Origin: Siphlonurus alternatus | Lineage: Eukaryota; Arthropoda; Insecta; Ephemeroptera; Siphlonuridae | DNA length: 64,000 nt | NCBI GenBank assembly: GCA_949825025.1 | Contig: OX463780.1 | Coordinates: 32,406,979 to 32,470,978 of the forward strand | Reading direction: 5' to 3' | In this document: one piece after another, positions 1-12,990 of the stretch | Numbering within the stretch: the first letter of the stretch is position 1 | How the letters are laid out: each line of letters begins with the position of its first letter | The notes under the pieces: generated by a model | Told to the model about the DNA's origin: nothing | The model's database searches: none | The model's input: only the letters and a program-made list of their open reading frames with translations | Made by a program: the position numbers and the translations under genes

Positions 1-1217
1 ATAGGGTTAGTGCTTACTGGAGGAAAAGAAAAACACTCAAAAAGTAAACCTTGTTAGGCGATCCTGTTTCTCTTTAGGGATTTGAACTTTTTGTTTTACT
101 TCTTCTTTATATACTTGAAATACATGATATACCTATATATAGAAATCTGATGGTAGCAATTTTAAAGTAACTATGTGCCTGTAAAGCAATAGTCTGTTAA
201 AATAATAAAAAAAATCTTTAAGATGATTATTATCGTTTGATAAAACTGTTTCATGGTTCGCTCATTATAACGTTTACAAATAAAAAGTAATATCTGATTG
301 GTTTCATTAATAATTTGTAAAAATCGTATCAATATTTTATATTACACCTAAAAATATCAAATAAATACCACACCACATACATAATATAGTTATATGTAAA
401 TGGAAATGTACTTTTATTAATTATCCTAAGTTGTGTACTCAATAATTTAACAAATTCCCTCTGCTCCCATCTCGTAATAAATGTAATCGATGGACTGTCA
501 AAATAAATATTATGTTAACAGTTTTGCCTTGAGGCGAGTGGACTTTGAAAACGATATTGATTAACTGATAACGACTGTTAACATATTTTTGTTGTTTCTT
601 GCAGTATCTATCGGCATGCAGCAGCGTTGCGCCGTGCTAGGTAGGCAGCCATGCAGACGCAACATAGGACAAAGTCTCGTGTATTTCGATTATGCTTATA
701 CATGGCTGAATCGGATATTTTTATTTGGATTGAGTGTACTATAATATAGTACAATATATTTTATATTATAATAAAATATGTTTCATGTTTTTAAATACAT
801 TATATATATTTTTAGGACATTAATGGAAAAGAAATTTCATAAAATTATAAAATTACTGAAATTGTTTTTGAGATTATGTGCAAGAATGGTCATCAGGTGA
901 AAAAAATCACCTATACAATTTAATAACTATTTATATAACTTATAAATGTTATTTGAGGTCACAAAAGTTTATAGAATATATTATAGTTTGACATAATATA
1001 ATTTTTTTTATAGAATTTAATGTTATTGTAGTATAATAATTATTTTAACTGACAAGCTTGTATTTTTTTTAAATTATTCTATATATATGACGGTGAGATA
1101 AAGCAATTTAAAAGTAACGCCATAACAATGTAATAGAACGTGCAAACTTCTAGTTTCGCGCACGCGATTCAACCGCCGCCCGCAAGGAACAAATCTAATT
1201 AATGAATAGAACACTAT
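1..1217. other. AT-rich non-coding stretch
   Basis: No supported gene. The stretch is AT-rich with short homopolymer runs. Two small GC-richer islets stand out, near 600-680 and 1140-1195, with no convincing frame or splice signals. They could be small conserved non-coding elements or chance. Confidence 0.6.
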
Positions 1218-2709
1218 GAGGGGGATTCAAAAAGACTTATCCGCGAGACTTGGCCGGCGGATAACTTGTCCACGTTCTAGTCTGGATAGCCTAAATACTT
1301 AGCCGCGCGGACAAGTATAAGGCTGGACAAGGGTTTGGATATGTCGGTCTGGACAAAAGTCATTTGGCCAAGCCTGTTGGCTGAAGTCCCGCGGACAACT
1401 AACCGCGCGGCTAAGTCTCGTGGACAAATCTCCCACCTGGATAAGGTTTTTAATTACGCCGCCATCTTGGATTACGTGTTAAATACGGTGATAATTAGAC
1501 CGCCATATATCGTGATTTTATATTATATTACGTAAACATTGTGTTTAAAATTAATGTAATTTCAATCTTATTATTATTGGGGTGACATGGTTTAAAATTT
1601 TTGGCGCTTTTAACATTTTTTGTTATATTTCTCTAATTTCCCGTTCTGTGCGAGGCGCTGGTGGCATAATAATAAATTCATCGAGCCTCGCTGAATAACC
1701 CACGTTTTTTTTTCAATAAATTTATACCTTATACCCAATATTTGGATTAAATAATGGGTTTTTATTATCATATGATAATACTCTATTACAATTAATGACG
1801 GTACGTGAAATATCCATTAGAAAATTGCTTATTTTGACGACATTTGAGGGCTTGATTTCAACCTCCTTGATTTTAGTTCATTTTCTGTTTGCCTCATTTA
1901 CTTATTTTTAACATACAGGAGTTCATACTCCTTAATTAAATGCTTCCAGACTAATTATTAACTTAAAAAGAGCTTTATTTTTAATAACTGTTCGTGTTTA
2001 AATATGTAATAAAAGTATCAAAAATTCGCAGATGAAGTATCAGAAAATTACAGATGAATGGTATCATATCATAGAGCTATCATAACTCGTCAAATTAAGC
2101 AATTTAACGTTAGATATTTCACTTACCTTTATGAAATGTCATAGAGTAGTGTATTCTTGGGCTGGCCTTGAGCAATTATAGACAAAAATATCAGGTATTA
2201 ATCGTCTAATTATTGAAAAATGAGCATAACAAAATGTGTGCCAACAAAGAGGGCGAGGCTTGCTGATGATCATGAAAAGGGGGAGCGGGGGAGGTAAACA
2301 TTGAATATAAGCGCTAAATGTTTAAAACTAATTTTCCTATGTCTTATGCAAACTACACAAATTGATATTTTATCAAATTTGAACACAGTTGTTTAATAAA
2401 TTAGCAATGAATCATCATATATGTAGATCCAATTACCTCCATATTTAACACGTAATCCAAGATGGCGGCGTAATTAAAAACCTTATCCAGGTGGGAGATT
2501 TGTCCACGAGACTTAGCCGCGCGGTTAGTTGTCCGCGGGACTTTAGCCAACAGGCTTGGCCAAATGACTTTTGTCCAGACCGACGTATCCAAACCCTTGT
2601 CCAGCCTTATACTTGTCCGCGCGGCCAAGTATTTAGGTTATCCAGACTAGAATGTGGACAAGTTATCCGCCGGCCAAGTCTCGCGGATAAGTCTTTTTGA
2701 ATCCCCCTC
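1218..2709. mobile_element. 1.5-kb non-autonomous DNA element with ~270-bp terminal inverted repeats
   Basis: The left arm (about 1218-1487) and right arm (about 2437-2709) are long, closely matching inverted copies. Both begin GAGGGGGATTCAAAAAGAC and contain many short motifs of the type ACTTGTCC and its complement, so each arm is itself rich in internal inverted repeats. The flanks read TAT on both sides, which may be a 3-bp target duplication, but the right flank is an AT run so this is weak. The middle (about 1490-2436) is AT-rich with no transposase-like frame. Both arms keep the same open frame of about 50 codons (VWTKVIWPSLLA and following residues), which I take as a by-product of arm similarity. 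Superfamily is not resolved. Confidence 0.85.
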
Positions 2710-3898
2710 TATATATATAAGCTATACATAACATACAATATACGCTGAACACTTTCATGCATATGTTAAGTATAATTACTTAATTATGTAACACTTGTGA
2801 ATTATATAAAACGTTATTGAGATCGTTAAGAATGATAAATATTATAGTAAACTGACAGAAGTGCATTTCTTTTCACCTCAAGAATACCTTTACAATTATA
2901 CAGGTTAATATTTCAAGTGCGCATTGTTAATGAAGTTGTCTTCTACAAGATGTATGAAAAACAATTAAAAATAAATAACGAAATAAAGATACGTAACACA
3001 TGTATGCTGTGTATGCAGTGCATCATGCATGGATGTAAGATGTAATTATCAGAAATAAGTTATTAATTTGCAATGTTATCATAATTAACAATTATACATT
3101 ATGTTATAAATATATTTTTAGAATCACTTCACATTATAATAAATATAAAATAAAGTTATACTTATGCTAATAATTTAATTTTTTATAACCAGTTTTACTA
3201 CTTATATACTATACGTAAACATTTACTTCAATGCATTATAAAAAAAAAAAAAAAAAAATCCAAGTGAAATAAGCGCGAACGAGAGACTTTGATATTTATT
3301 TTTTAAACGTCAAACTTATTTTTAAAAGTTTATAACTATCGAGGGTATATCCTTTTTTTTATATATGTCTAAAAGAAATGAAATTTATTCTAACAACTTT
3401 TTTTTTCAACTGTACTACTACCAACAATTTCTTTTTTCATGATACAACTAGATTTTTATCTGTGTGCTGTAAATAGTCTGCAAATAGTCTTCTTACGGGC
3501 TACAATGAGCACGACTTGCTTGCTTTTATCTTGGCATCAATTTGTCAGCAAAGTTACGGCAATCGTGAAACAAGCAGGAGAATTTAAAACAGTGTAAGTG
3601 ATTCTGTTATACACTTTATTTGTCTAATAAATATACTACAATATTTTCAGATGCTCTAGATTCGGAATATGCTGCATCATGATGTTATACTGTAGTGTCA
3701 TTGTGACAAAGTATTAATAATTGGTAAAATATATATAATTAAGAAATTTAATATATAAAGAACTTATAAAATTGCGTGTTTTTAAACAATAAAATATTAC
3801 TGAATTCCATACATAATTTTGAGTCACGTTTTATCACGTCATTATGTAAATTTTTACACATTTTACTGAAGTTTACGGTTCACAGGGACGCAACATCG
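2710..3898. other. AT-rich non-coding stretch
   Basis: AT-rich sequence with an A-run near 3240-3258 and no supported gene, RNA or mobile element. Confidence 0.6.
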
Positions 3899-3919
3899 TC
3901 TCTCTCTCTCTCTCTCTCT
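3899..3919. repeat. (TC)n microsatellite
   Basis: About ten TC dinucleotides, immediately left of a GC-richer island. Confidence 0.95.
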
Positions 3920-3939
3920 TACTTGTACTTCAAATGAAA

Positions 3940-4250
3940 GCACCGCCAGAAAGTCTCTACTCCCAAAGTCTGCAAATCTCTTGGTCTGTCGTTGTGCCTC
4001 GTGCGTCTTCTTCTATATAAGCTTACTTTCTGCTGCTGTGTGAAGGTGCAAAGCATATAAAAAATGATGACAATATAAAAGGATGGTGGCCAGGGTAATG
4101 GCCGCCACTACGAGAATCTCTCATCCAGCAGCACTTGAAGCCACGACTTATGGCCTTTGTGACCCTTTATTCCCAGCCCCGTCCGGCTATAAGAGAGATG
4201 CTGTGCGGACAAACAGGAACTGCCTGCCTTGCCTAGTCTGCAAGTGACAC
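3940..4250. other. GC-richer island with a short ORF and TATA-like motifs
   Basis: This island stands out from AT-rich flanks. TATATAAG occurs near 4014 and TATAAAA near 4056. An ATG at 4083 opens a 54-codon plus-strand frame ending at TGA 4245-4247 (MVARVMAATTRISHPA and following). No family is recognised, no splice signal is obvious, and an ORF of this length is not improbable at this base composition. It could be a small exon or promoter, or a conserved non-coding element. Confidence 0.25.
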
Positions 4251-4635
4251 TTAAGTACCTACTTAAATGTAAATGTCACTTTTCAGCATGGTTTAATACA
4301 TGAAAATTTATTACATGTTATACCATATGATATAAATTATTATCAGTGTTATTGAAATAATTATATAGTGTTAAATATAGGTGTGTTTACTTAAGTACAT
4401 GTGTTAAATATCTAGTATGGATGTGACATTGCGAAGAAAAAAGGGTCATTGATGCACATCAGGATGTTTGCATTAACTCAAGCAGAATTGGTATTTTTAA
4501 ACCTGTCATTTTTATAAATAGATTTTTAAACTATAATATTAGTCAAGACTAAGAGAAACGCCTCTGCATGTGAAATTTTAAATTACTGAATTATCATTAT
4601 TTTTTTACAATTGATAAGTTGTCATAAATATATCA

Positions 4636-4963
4636 ATGGACAACATACATGAAAATTTTTTATTGCAGAAATGAATAGAGGGTACCAAATTATGCTACTC
4701 TGAATTCTTTCAGATTTTTTTGAGACCCAGAACTATTTTTAAATAATTATTTAATGTGCGGCCACGCCCCCTGGAGGCGTCAATAGGCGTCCAGTCTATC
4801 CTTTTTATTAAGGCCTCAGGGGTGCCAACTGAAATCACAGGACTTTCAATAATTATTTAAAAATAGTTCCGGGTCTCAAAAAAATCTGAAAAAATTTAGA
4901 GTAGCATAATTTGGTACTCTCTATTCATTTCTGCAATAAATTTTTTTCATGTATGTTGTCCAT
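4636..4963. mobile_element. Foldback MITE, family B copy 1
   Basis: Long inverted repeat starting ATGGACAACATACATG and ending in its complement. The arms are about 130 bp and a short GC-richer centre holds GGCCACGCCCCCTGGAGGCG. The flanks are TATCA on both sides, a possible 5-bp target duplication, but other copies in the window do not show the same length, so the duplication size of the family is unresolved. No coding capacity. The same family recurs near 16.0, 21.1 and 32.9 kb. Confidence 0.9.
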
Positions 4964-7130
4964 TATCAATAAATCATACAATCAACTTAATTTTTGTTTC
5001 ATTTGATCAATTAAATAAAAAAAGCATGATGGACTGTGTTCTGTGTAATATGTTAAAATATACAATTATTTTCAAAAATCGTTCTGAAATTTTGAAAATC
5101 TGTTGCATGATGCATGCATGCATAATAGACATTGCAAAATAAATTCGTATATAATTATGGTTGAGTCTGTGATAATAATATTTTATAGCTTGTAAGATTA
5201 TTTTATTAAGAACGAAGCAAGCCGATCCAAAAAAAGACACGTTAAATTTGTTTTCCAAATAAGGGGTCATATGATGAACCTTTTACATTGTCTGCAGAGT
5301 CTGCACTGTAAAAACGAAGAAATGAAATGAGAAGAGCGCTGCCTGCAGGCTAAGGATTCTGCAATTTCTGCATACCACAGGAGGGTATTGTATATTATGA
5401 TCATGTGGAGAACACACACAGACTTTGTAAAGTAATTTGCATTAAATTTTCAACATACTATAGTTAAAACGCCCAGTTTATATAGCAGATCTCATGGTTA
5501 CAGTGCTGGGCGTAACACTTGCAGTTTTGTGTAAATGACTGTACGACACACGGCAGGTGTGGACCCACAAAAGCTCATCCCCAGACGGACGGGCGATCAG
5601 GCGGGCGGGTTACTTGCGTTCATGAAATCAGCCGGGCGGTGCAGAGTAGAGCATGACTCAGTACGTGCAATTGTTCAAGTACTTCACCGGCACTTGCTGC
5701 TGCTTTTTATCATCACTTGGGCTCCATGAACATGTAATGGTGTTTACGAGGAAAGAGAGGTTAACTTAATTGGACGTTCATGTATAATAATAAAAAAACA
5801 TCAAGTGGAATTTACAGTAAAAAATTCAAACAATTACAAACACTTTAAAATTGAGGTCCTAAATCCTGGTATCAATTATGAACTGTTAAAAAATATATTG
5901 ATTAAAAAAAAAACTATTATGGGAGTATAAAAAATACATTGTTTTATTTTATCATTTTCATTGCATGCATGGTAATAAAATTATACAATATTTACTCTTA
6001 TCATACACCAGTATTATAATATACCCAGCATTATTACATTCCAATACACCGATGTAAAAGCCACAAGAAATTTCCAATTTTCTTTGAATTGATGTAAATT
6101 TGTGTTAAATTAATACTTACGAGGTGCTGCAATGTATGTAATCTCTTTTAGTATTATAATGTTTTTGTTCTCACATCATAAAATATGCATTGGCGGCAGG
6201 AACAAGTTCAACACCGTGTCGTACAAGCGGTGTTACGTATTGATCTTTGCATGTTCGACCTTATCAATACAACTGCTGTAATGTTTCGTGACGTCATTAC
6301 TCTATGCATATTTTATTGCCGAATGGTTTTCAAGTTAGCAACACTATTATATACTTGAATGTTTATAAGTCAATAAAAATATTAAAAGGTTAAAGAGAAA
6401 TTAAAATTGTTATAATTGAAATCAATTTTGGCTTTGTACGTACGTTATGGTGCTTTAATAATGAAGCATAATTAAATACATGGATAATATTGATTATGAA
6501 TTATGAAAAGAAGGATTATTATAAATTTGCTACTTGATGAGCAATATGAAATTAAACTATGTTAATGTTTATGAGTCATTAAATTGCAACGGAGCGTACA
6601 AAGCTGCAGATTGATATTAAATAATTTAAGCATACGTTGTTAATAATTTAAGATATGTACTCTAAAACTCTATACATGAACTCTACATAATTATATAATA
6701 AATATTATACAAAGTTCTTGAGTAATATAACTAAGTATATAATCTTCAAAACAGTTCATATAATTATTTTAAAGCAAATAGGATTATAAAGATGATAATT
6801 ATAAAATTAGAATTAATTATCCGATCATGGTATAATTCACATTCAATTAAATAACTCCTTAGCTATCACACATATATACAATTCAATTATAAAAATACGC
6901 AAATTACACAGTGAATATGTAATTTGATTATTTTCTATGGAAATCGGAAAATCTTTATAATTTTATATACTGTATACAATATTCTGAACCTTTGAAGTTT
7001 TTATCAATATTTTTCTTTCACAAAATTTATTTTAAACTTGATGCTTCAATGAATACTTAACAGCCTATAGCAATACCATTTGAATGTGCTAATATATATA
7101 ATACTATTAGGTATTCAGGTTGCATGCATA
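4964..7130. other. AT-rich stretch with two GC-richer islands
   Basis: No supported gene. An island at about 5330-5750 contains an 8-bp inverted pair (ACGCCCAG at 5469 and CTGGGCGT at 5506) and an AP-1-like TGACTCA near 5655. A 64-codon plus-strand frame there has no recognisable content. A second island at 6179-6315 is treated separately. Confidence 0.5.
6179..6315. repeat. Short inverted-repeat-flanked island with CRE and hairpin
   Basis: A perfect 12-bp inverted pair, TAAAATATGCAT (6179-6190) and ATGCATATTTTA (6304-6315), flanks a GC-richer core. Inside are a 7-bp hairpin (AACACCG 6210-6216, CGGTGTT 6228-6234) and a perfect TGACGTCA at 6289-6296. It may be a tiny MITE or a regulatory element; no target duplication is clear. 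Confidence 0.45.
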
Positions 7131-7134
7131 CTGA

Positions 7135-7350
7135 TGGGTGATATAAACGTCGAGGTGTAATGTTTCAGTAAGAAGACCTCGATTGACGAGCAGGAATCGC
7201 GAGGGAGTTTTGCAGGAAGGGATGTCTTGGGGGTGTGGGAGAAACGTAACTTGAGGTGCAAGTCAGAGAGGGCTTAAGTGGTCTAGTGATACAAGATTTA
7301 TCGGAGCTCATAAACAACCTCCTTGTGGATCTTAACCAAGTAAATTGACC
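7135..7350. other. GC-richer island, unassigned
   Basis: Purine-rich island with short open frames on both strands (37 codons plus, 48 codons minus) and no recognised protein or strong splice signal. Confidence 0.3.
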
Positions 7351-10039
7351 TCCTACTTCACTTTATATAAAAGAGAAAAAAAAGTGAAGGGGAGAGAGAA
7401 CTAAAATAAATGTATTTAAAAGATAAAACAGAAAGAGAGAAATTTACTGATAAATAAATAAATTTTGCTTTGGACACTAAAAGTTAATATATTTATATAT
7501 ATAGTAAAAGAAATTTCTTTTAATTTTTATCTTCTGTAATTTACTAAAAATAAAAATCAAGATCAATGGGATTTGAGCTCAATACTCCGAAATTGAATCT
7601 TAACTTGTGTAGGTACATAGCATTTGCATGGCATGCATACAGTTTTGTATATTGTATAAGGTATTAGTTAATCTTAATTAGTAAAATATACTTACATAAA
7701 AATATTATTGGATATTTTGTAACGCTTTATAAAAGCTATTTCTTTTTACATTGACTTTTTATCTCTCTCTCTCTACATCTCTCTCTTGCTATGGAATGCA
7801 GTTGAAAAAATTTAGATGAGCATGATAATTTTTCAAAATTGAAAATTCTCAGGCATAAATTTATATTTTTAATATATAAACAAAAATAACAAAGTTTTGT
7901 TAAGGTTTTAGATATATCATTATACAATATACACATTGTTTTTTTCTATTATTTTTAATAACGTGGGGAAAATATACCTCAAAGAAGGGTGAAGAAACTG
8001 TAAAGACAAATTCTTTGAATACTTTTTAAGAAAAAAATAAATATTTTTAGCGATATCAAAGACCGATAAAAACTTTAGTTAGTTGCGTTGTTATTAAAGT
8101 GGAAAAATCCAGATGGGATAAAAAAATATTTGTTAAAAATTTAAGTGCCTAGCATAGCAATTAAAAAGATCCACATTTTTTTATTGTTATATAAGTATTG
8201 GCTTTCTGTCCTTTTCCTTCAGGCATTTTGTGTATTATAGAAGAATCTTCTGCATGCTGTTGAAGTTCTCGTCGGAACACACAATCGATAATATAGATGT
8301 AATTGATGCTGAGAGAGAATCTAATTACTAATTACCATTAATTAGCTCGTATAAAACTGTGTAGCATGATATTTATTGTGACCAACATATTTAATGTGCA
8401 TGCAAGTTCTAATTACTTTAATTAAATTATTATCAAAAGAAACTTGATGTATATACAAATCTGTAAGTATTTATAGCAACATAAAAATAGGAACGATCCA
8501 CAAAAAGAGTTACATAAAAATTCATTTTTTTTTATTTGAAAAATTCAAAATTATATTTACACGTAATACAATCAATATCAGGTATACAAATATAGCATTA
8601 TTTGTGGATAACTCCTTCGTGAATCGTCAATATTAATTCATATAATTATAAAAAAAATATAAATTTGAATTGCGTATAACAAATGGATTTACTTATAGAA
8701 ACTTATTTCCCACATTTTAATATTAACTTACAATTTATACAGGAAATTAAAGACGTTCCAAAATAAATTTACAAAATTATATATATATAAAATATATCAA
8801 TGCAGATGACATACATTACAATAATATATATGAATGTATAATTTCTTGATGTGTTGGATTTTGTTTCTATTATAATATCAACTTCATAATTAATATTACA
8901 CAGTCACATAAAAATTTATTATAAATTCGCATGGAAAAGTGTAAACGCGTGCATTTCTTTCAATAAAGTTTTTTACAATTTTTCAAGTTCAAATAAATAT
9001 ACATTATATTAATTTCTTCCAATATAAAAATTACATAAATAAAAACAATAATAGATAAAATAAAATTAAATACCAAGGTTCATTGTACTGAAATATATCT
9101 GGTGGCACGTACGCACGTTGATTGATGCAATGATGCATTTTTCTGCATAGTGCATGCAGCAAATCATTATCTACGGACGTGTCAAGAAAGATGCATTCAG
9201 GTGTAGTAAAATGATTGTAATAATAATGAGGATCGAGGAATTACAAAGTATCTTCCATCTCTCAAAGTTCAAGGTGTTATGTTAAACGCAACAGGTGTAA
9301 CATAATGTATAATAATATTACAATATAGTCTCTCGCTTATCGTGTTGTATTATAATATTATAAAGTATAATATTATAAATATAATGTGTCTTTTTTTATG
9401 GTGTAATAATCCCCATATCTAAAACATTATTGTTAATATGATAATTTCATTTTGGTAATTTTTATGTGGTGCTTTTTGTTATACATGCAGTATGACATGC
9501 AGTATGACATGCAGGAAATTATTTTTATTTTGTTGTTTTTTTTACCGCCCATCTCAAGTAATTTACATTAACATTAATTGACTGCAATTAAGTTAAAAAA
9601 ATATTTACATTAATTTTCAACATTTGAAGTCAACAAATCAATATTTTGCGTTATTTTTATACTGAATTCAGGGAGTGTTACTTCGTTACATATAAACCAA
9701 CGGTATACACCCAATTTTTTTGTATTGTATATATATTATATACAATACTATAAATACTGTTTGTTGTTTTGAAGGACTCGAATGTGTATACAGTTCAGTA
9801 TACAGTATATAATATATTGTACTGAAACTACTGAATATACTGTACCTAATTATATGCATAACATAAATAAATTACTATCAATTCTGTATTATAGATGGAC
9901 CTTTCAAAAACATTCCTAACAATGATCTGATAAAACTAAAAAGGAAAATCAATGTTATATACCAGTGAATTCCAAAACCTGCTTGTTAATTGTTATGTTA
10001 ATAAAAATATTATGATACAACATTATACTATATAAGTCC
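7351..10039. other. AT-rich non-coding stretch
   Basis: No supported gene. Short pyrimidine runs occur near 7760-7790. A 12-bp motif is tandemly repeated about 2.7 times near 9484-9515 (unit close to ATGCAGTATGAC). Several GCATGC motifs lie here. Confidence 0.6.
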
Positions 10040-10450
10040 GCATGGCGTAGTGAAAATCCACTTTATGATGAGAAATACTCTGAAATGCGCCAATTTGACT
10101 GCTATAAACCCGCTAATCTTTATCATCACAGAGAGAGAAGAGAAGGTCCATGATCACATGACCTCAGTGTCCACTCGTGCAGTAACATGGCAAGCCTTCA
10201 AAGTCATCTTTGCCGACAACAAAGACCCTGAGAGCTATAATAGTCAGCAGCCAGCTATATAGCATGCTCATATATACTATATACAATGCAGCTAGCTGGC
10301 AATATATTGGACCAATTTCAGTGAGCGTTGCGTGGGTATTATATTATATATACCTTGAAAATCATGTCGTCGTATAGTAGGAGGAAGACATGGTAGTCTA
10401 AAAAACTGAGGTCGTACAAGACTGGATGGATACAGTGGAATGTGAAGGAA
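10040..10450. other. GC-richer island, unassigned
   Basis: Contains a 70-codon plus-strand frame (10050-10262) of unremarkable composition without splice signals or a recognised family. It may be non-coding. Confidence 0.25.
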
Positions 10451-10968
10451 TGCATTGATTCCGTTATATTTGCAACCTACTTTCTATGTAACAAAAAATG
10501 GAACAAGAAATAAAATAAAAACCATGAAATGTATCGCTCAATTTAACATTTATATAGATATAATATTAAGTTAATTATAATTTGTAAAAATTAATTTAAT
10601 AACACGTCCAGAAGTTTCATAACCACTATACGATATTATATATTTTATATATTTACGATAATGAACCATTCAATTGTATACGCAATTGATAATTAATTAA
10701 GACATTTTATAATTGTATATTATACATTTTCATGAGGTGTTACAATAATTGCAACGTATATATACCTAACAGTAAGTTTGCACGTTTATATTATATTGAT
10801 TTACTAATCTCTCTAATGTAATAATAAAAATAAATTCTCATTAAATTAATTATCGTTACACTTATTGTCATAGGTTATGGGTTTTGTTCAACGTCTGAAG
10901 TTATGATGTATATACTCTGAGACATAATTATTTAAGAACAAAATTATCTTACAGGATTAATATTTTAA

Positions 10969-11110
10969 TCACACGTGATCTCGCGGAACTGGCTCCTTTG
11001 CCAGTTTAAAAAAAATCGTTGAAGAGTTTTGGCAAACAGAAGAAGATTGTTGAGCCTCGGAAGTTGACTTGCCTTGGTACAGAGCAAGAGTCATGCTCCA
11101 AATAAAGAAT
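10969..11110. other. GC-richer island with hairpin
   Basis: A perfect 7-bp stem, AACTGGC (10987-10993) and GCCAGTT (11000-11006) with a 6-nt loop, sits next to a CACGTG E-box near 10972. A 41-codon minus-strand ORF (start 11094, stop 10969-10971) is present but is no longer than expected by chance. Confidence 0.4.
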
Positions 11111-11409
11111 GCTCCACAATGCAATATGGATCTCTAGTAAAGTATGTAAGCTATATATATTACATAGTAAAAAAAAAGCTTATGGCACAGAGCACTTTAT
11201 TCAATATATAGATAAACTTTACAGTCGGATTTTATTTCAATGAAAGTAAATTTATTAAAAGTCAAGTAAACAAAATTTATATGATTTTTTACTATTGTTA
11301 TTTTATAGTACACGTCTTCCTTCTTATATAAAAATGACTCCAACAATTTATTATCATAATAACAAATAACAAATTTAGAATATGGTTTTCAAGCATTTTC
11401 AAGCTTACA

Positions 11410-11412
<3 letters not shown>

Positions 11413-11473
<61 letters not shown>

Positions 11474-11480
11474 TATATAT
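11413..11480. repeat. (AT)n microsatellite
   Basis: About 28 perfect AT units followed by a short imperfect extension. Confidence 0.97.
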
Positions 11481-11577
11481 GCGGCAGGAAATGCATGTAA
11501 ATTAACATGCCAGATAAAAATTGTGCAATATTAATTATTTGTAGTTTTGGTTCAATACATCCATGATGAAAAATGAC

Positions 11578-11582
<5 letters not shown>

Positions 11583-11647
<65 letters not shown>
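11583..11647. repeat. (GA)n microsatellite
   Basis: About 32 perfect GA dinucleotides, only 100 bp from an (AT)n run. Confidence 0.97.
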
Positions 11648-11648
<1 letters not shown>

Positions 11649-12173
11649 ATAATTATTATTTTAACGTATTTACTTATTTATCGGATTCACTTCTTATTTA
11701 TAATATGCAGTCTATAATTTAAGCTTTCCTTTATAAATTTTGACTAAGTGCTAACACGTTGTCAAAATTGGTATGAAATATTTACACAAAACTCAAAGTA
11801 ATTTTTGTTTCATATTTTGTATTATTTTATTTTTTCCGTAAATGTAATTCAATAACATAAGGTTTAATATCATTTATATATTATAGATAGAGAATCCATT
11901 GCATTACAGATCCTACAACTTCTTGCTACTATAATATTTTAAATTCAACTCCCATGCACACCATTACATAATAGCTAAATAGCCACTATAGCCACTCTCA
12001 TTCTGGAATTTTTAGTATAGCTTTATTTGTTAGTTAAGAATATTCGTTTGAATTTTAAATTTTAGTAACAAACATATACCTACTTTGAAGCTAAAATATA
12101 ATACAACATAATTCAATTCACCTTTTTCCGCATGTTTGTTGGCATGCAATGTAGTAAATTTGAGATAAAACTC

Positions 12174-12340
12174 CATTAGTGAGTGCGGGTGATCCATTGA
12201 AGAAGAGCACTCAAGTCCGTGAATGAAATGTCTCGTGCAACATCAGCAGCAGCAGGGGTCGAGGAAAGTGTTGATGTCGGCTTCCGATAACCACGATGGA
12301 GAGCGGTTAAAAGGTATTGTAAATCAGCTCCTCGTATCAC
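12174..12340 (-). other. GC-richer island with a stop-free minus-strand frame
   Basis: A minus-strand frame of about 54 codons without ATG (reading GADLQYLLTALHRGYRKP and onward) ends at a TAA near 12174. This could be the coding part of a last exon, but there is no good polypyrimidine tract before it and its phase does not join the first exon proposed at 12741-12796. A plus-strand ATG frame (CAG-rich) is also open. Undecided. Confidence 0.2.
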
Positions 12341-12740
12341 TGGTCAGTGTTACGACATTGTATATCCATTGTCAGTGTATTTTCCTTTCAAAAATATACA
12401 AGCATTCTTCATTTTTATAAAAATGTTAAAGGTATATTTTATGTTTGGGAGAAAAATAAAGAAGGTAATATTGTATAGAATGGTAAGAATTTCCTACACA
12501 AGTTTGTGTGCATTGGTATTTCAGATTAAAAAGAAATGGTCAAAAAGTAAAAAAACATTCGAGTATTTTTATATTTATTTTCCTATAATAACATTTTTAT
12601 ACAATTGAGAAAAATATAAATGTTGATTTCCTTTTTTTATTTAGAGTGTTTATAAAAGTTTGATATTTATTAGGTTGAGATAGACCTACCTCACGAGAAG
12701 TAGTCACAACAAACAAAACTATTTTTCTTTTTCCATTCAC

Positions 12741-12796
12741 CTGGCGCAACAAAGCAGTTGGTACGACGCTGCCCCTCCCCTCCCACCGTCTGCCAT
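12741..12796 (-). CDS. Candidate first coding exon on the minus strand
   Basis: Reading leftwards, an ATG (12796-12794) in a strong start context (G at -3, G at +4) opens 18 codons, MADGGRGGAASYQLLCCA, and then meets a good donor, CAG|GTGAAT, at 12741/12740 (phase 2). A perfect CRE palindrome TGACGTCA (12802-12809) lies only a few bases before the ATG, inside a GC-rich island running to about 12990, as expected of a short 5' UTR with a compact promoter. No family is recognised from 18 residues. The next exon was not identified. The alternative is a chance frame in a GC-rich conserved element; a shorter 34-codon plus-strand frame (12795-12899) overlaps it. Confidence 0.35.
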
Positions 12797-12990
12797 GTCT
12801 GTGACGTCAGAGGCGAGCAATGCGCCGTGTGGCGCCGGCTGCTGTGAGGAGCCAGCAGTAGCAGCGAGCGGCCAGAGCACGAGGTGCATACAAATTTAGC
12901 GAACAGAGAGATGTGCCAGTACTGTACACGACAACTGCACCCGCAAAGAAATCATGAAAATGTCAATGTCCGACCTCGGCTTAGGGTCAT
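12797..12990 (-). promoter_or_regulatory. GC-rich island with CRE, possible promoter
   Basis: The island contains a perfect TGACGTCA at 12802-12809 and abuts the proposed minus-strand start codon. No TATA box is evident. The inference is a CRE-type promoter reading leftwards. Confidence 0.35.
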
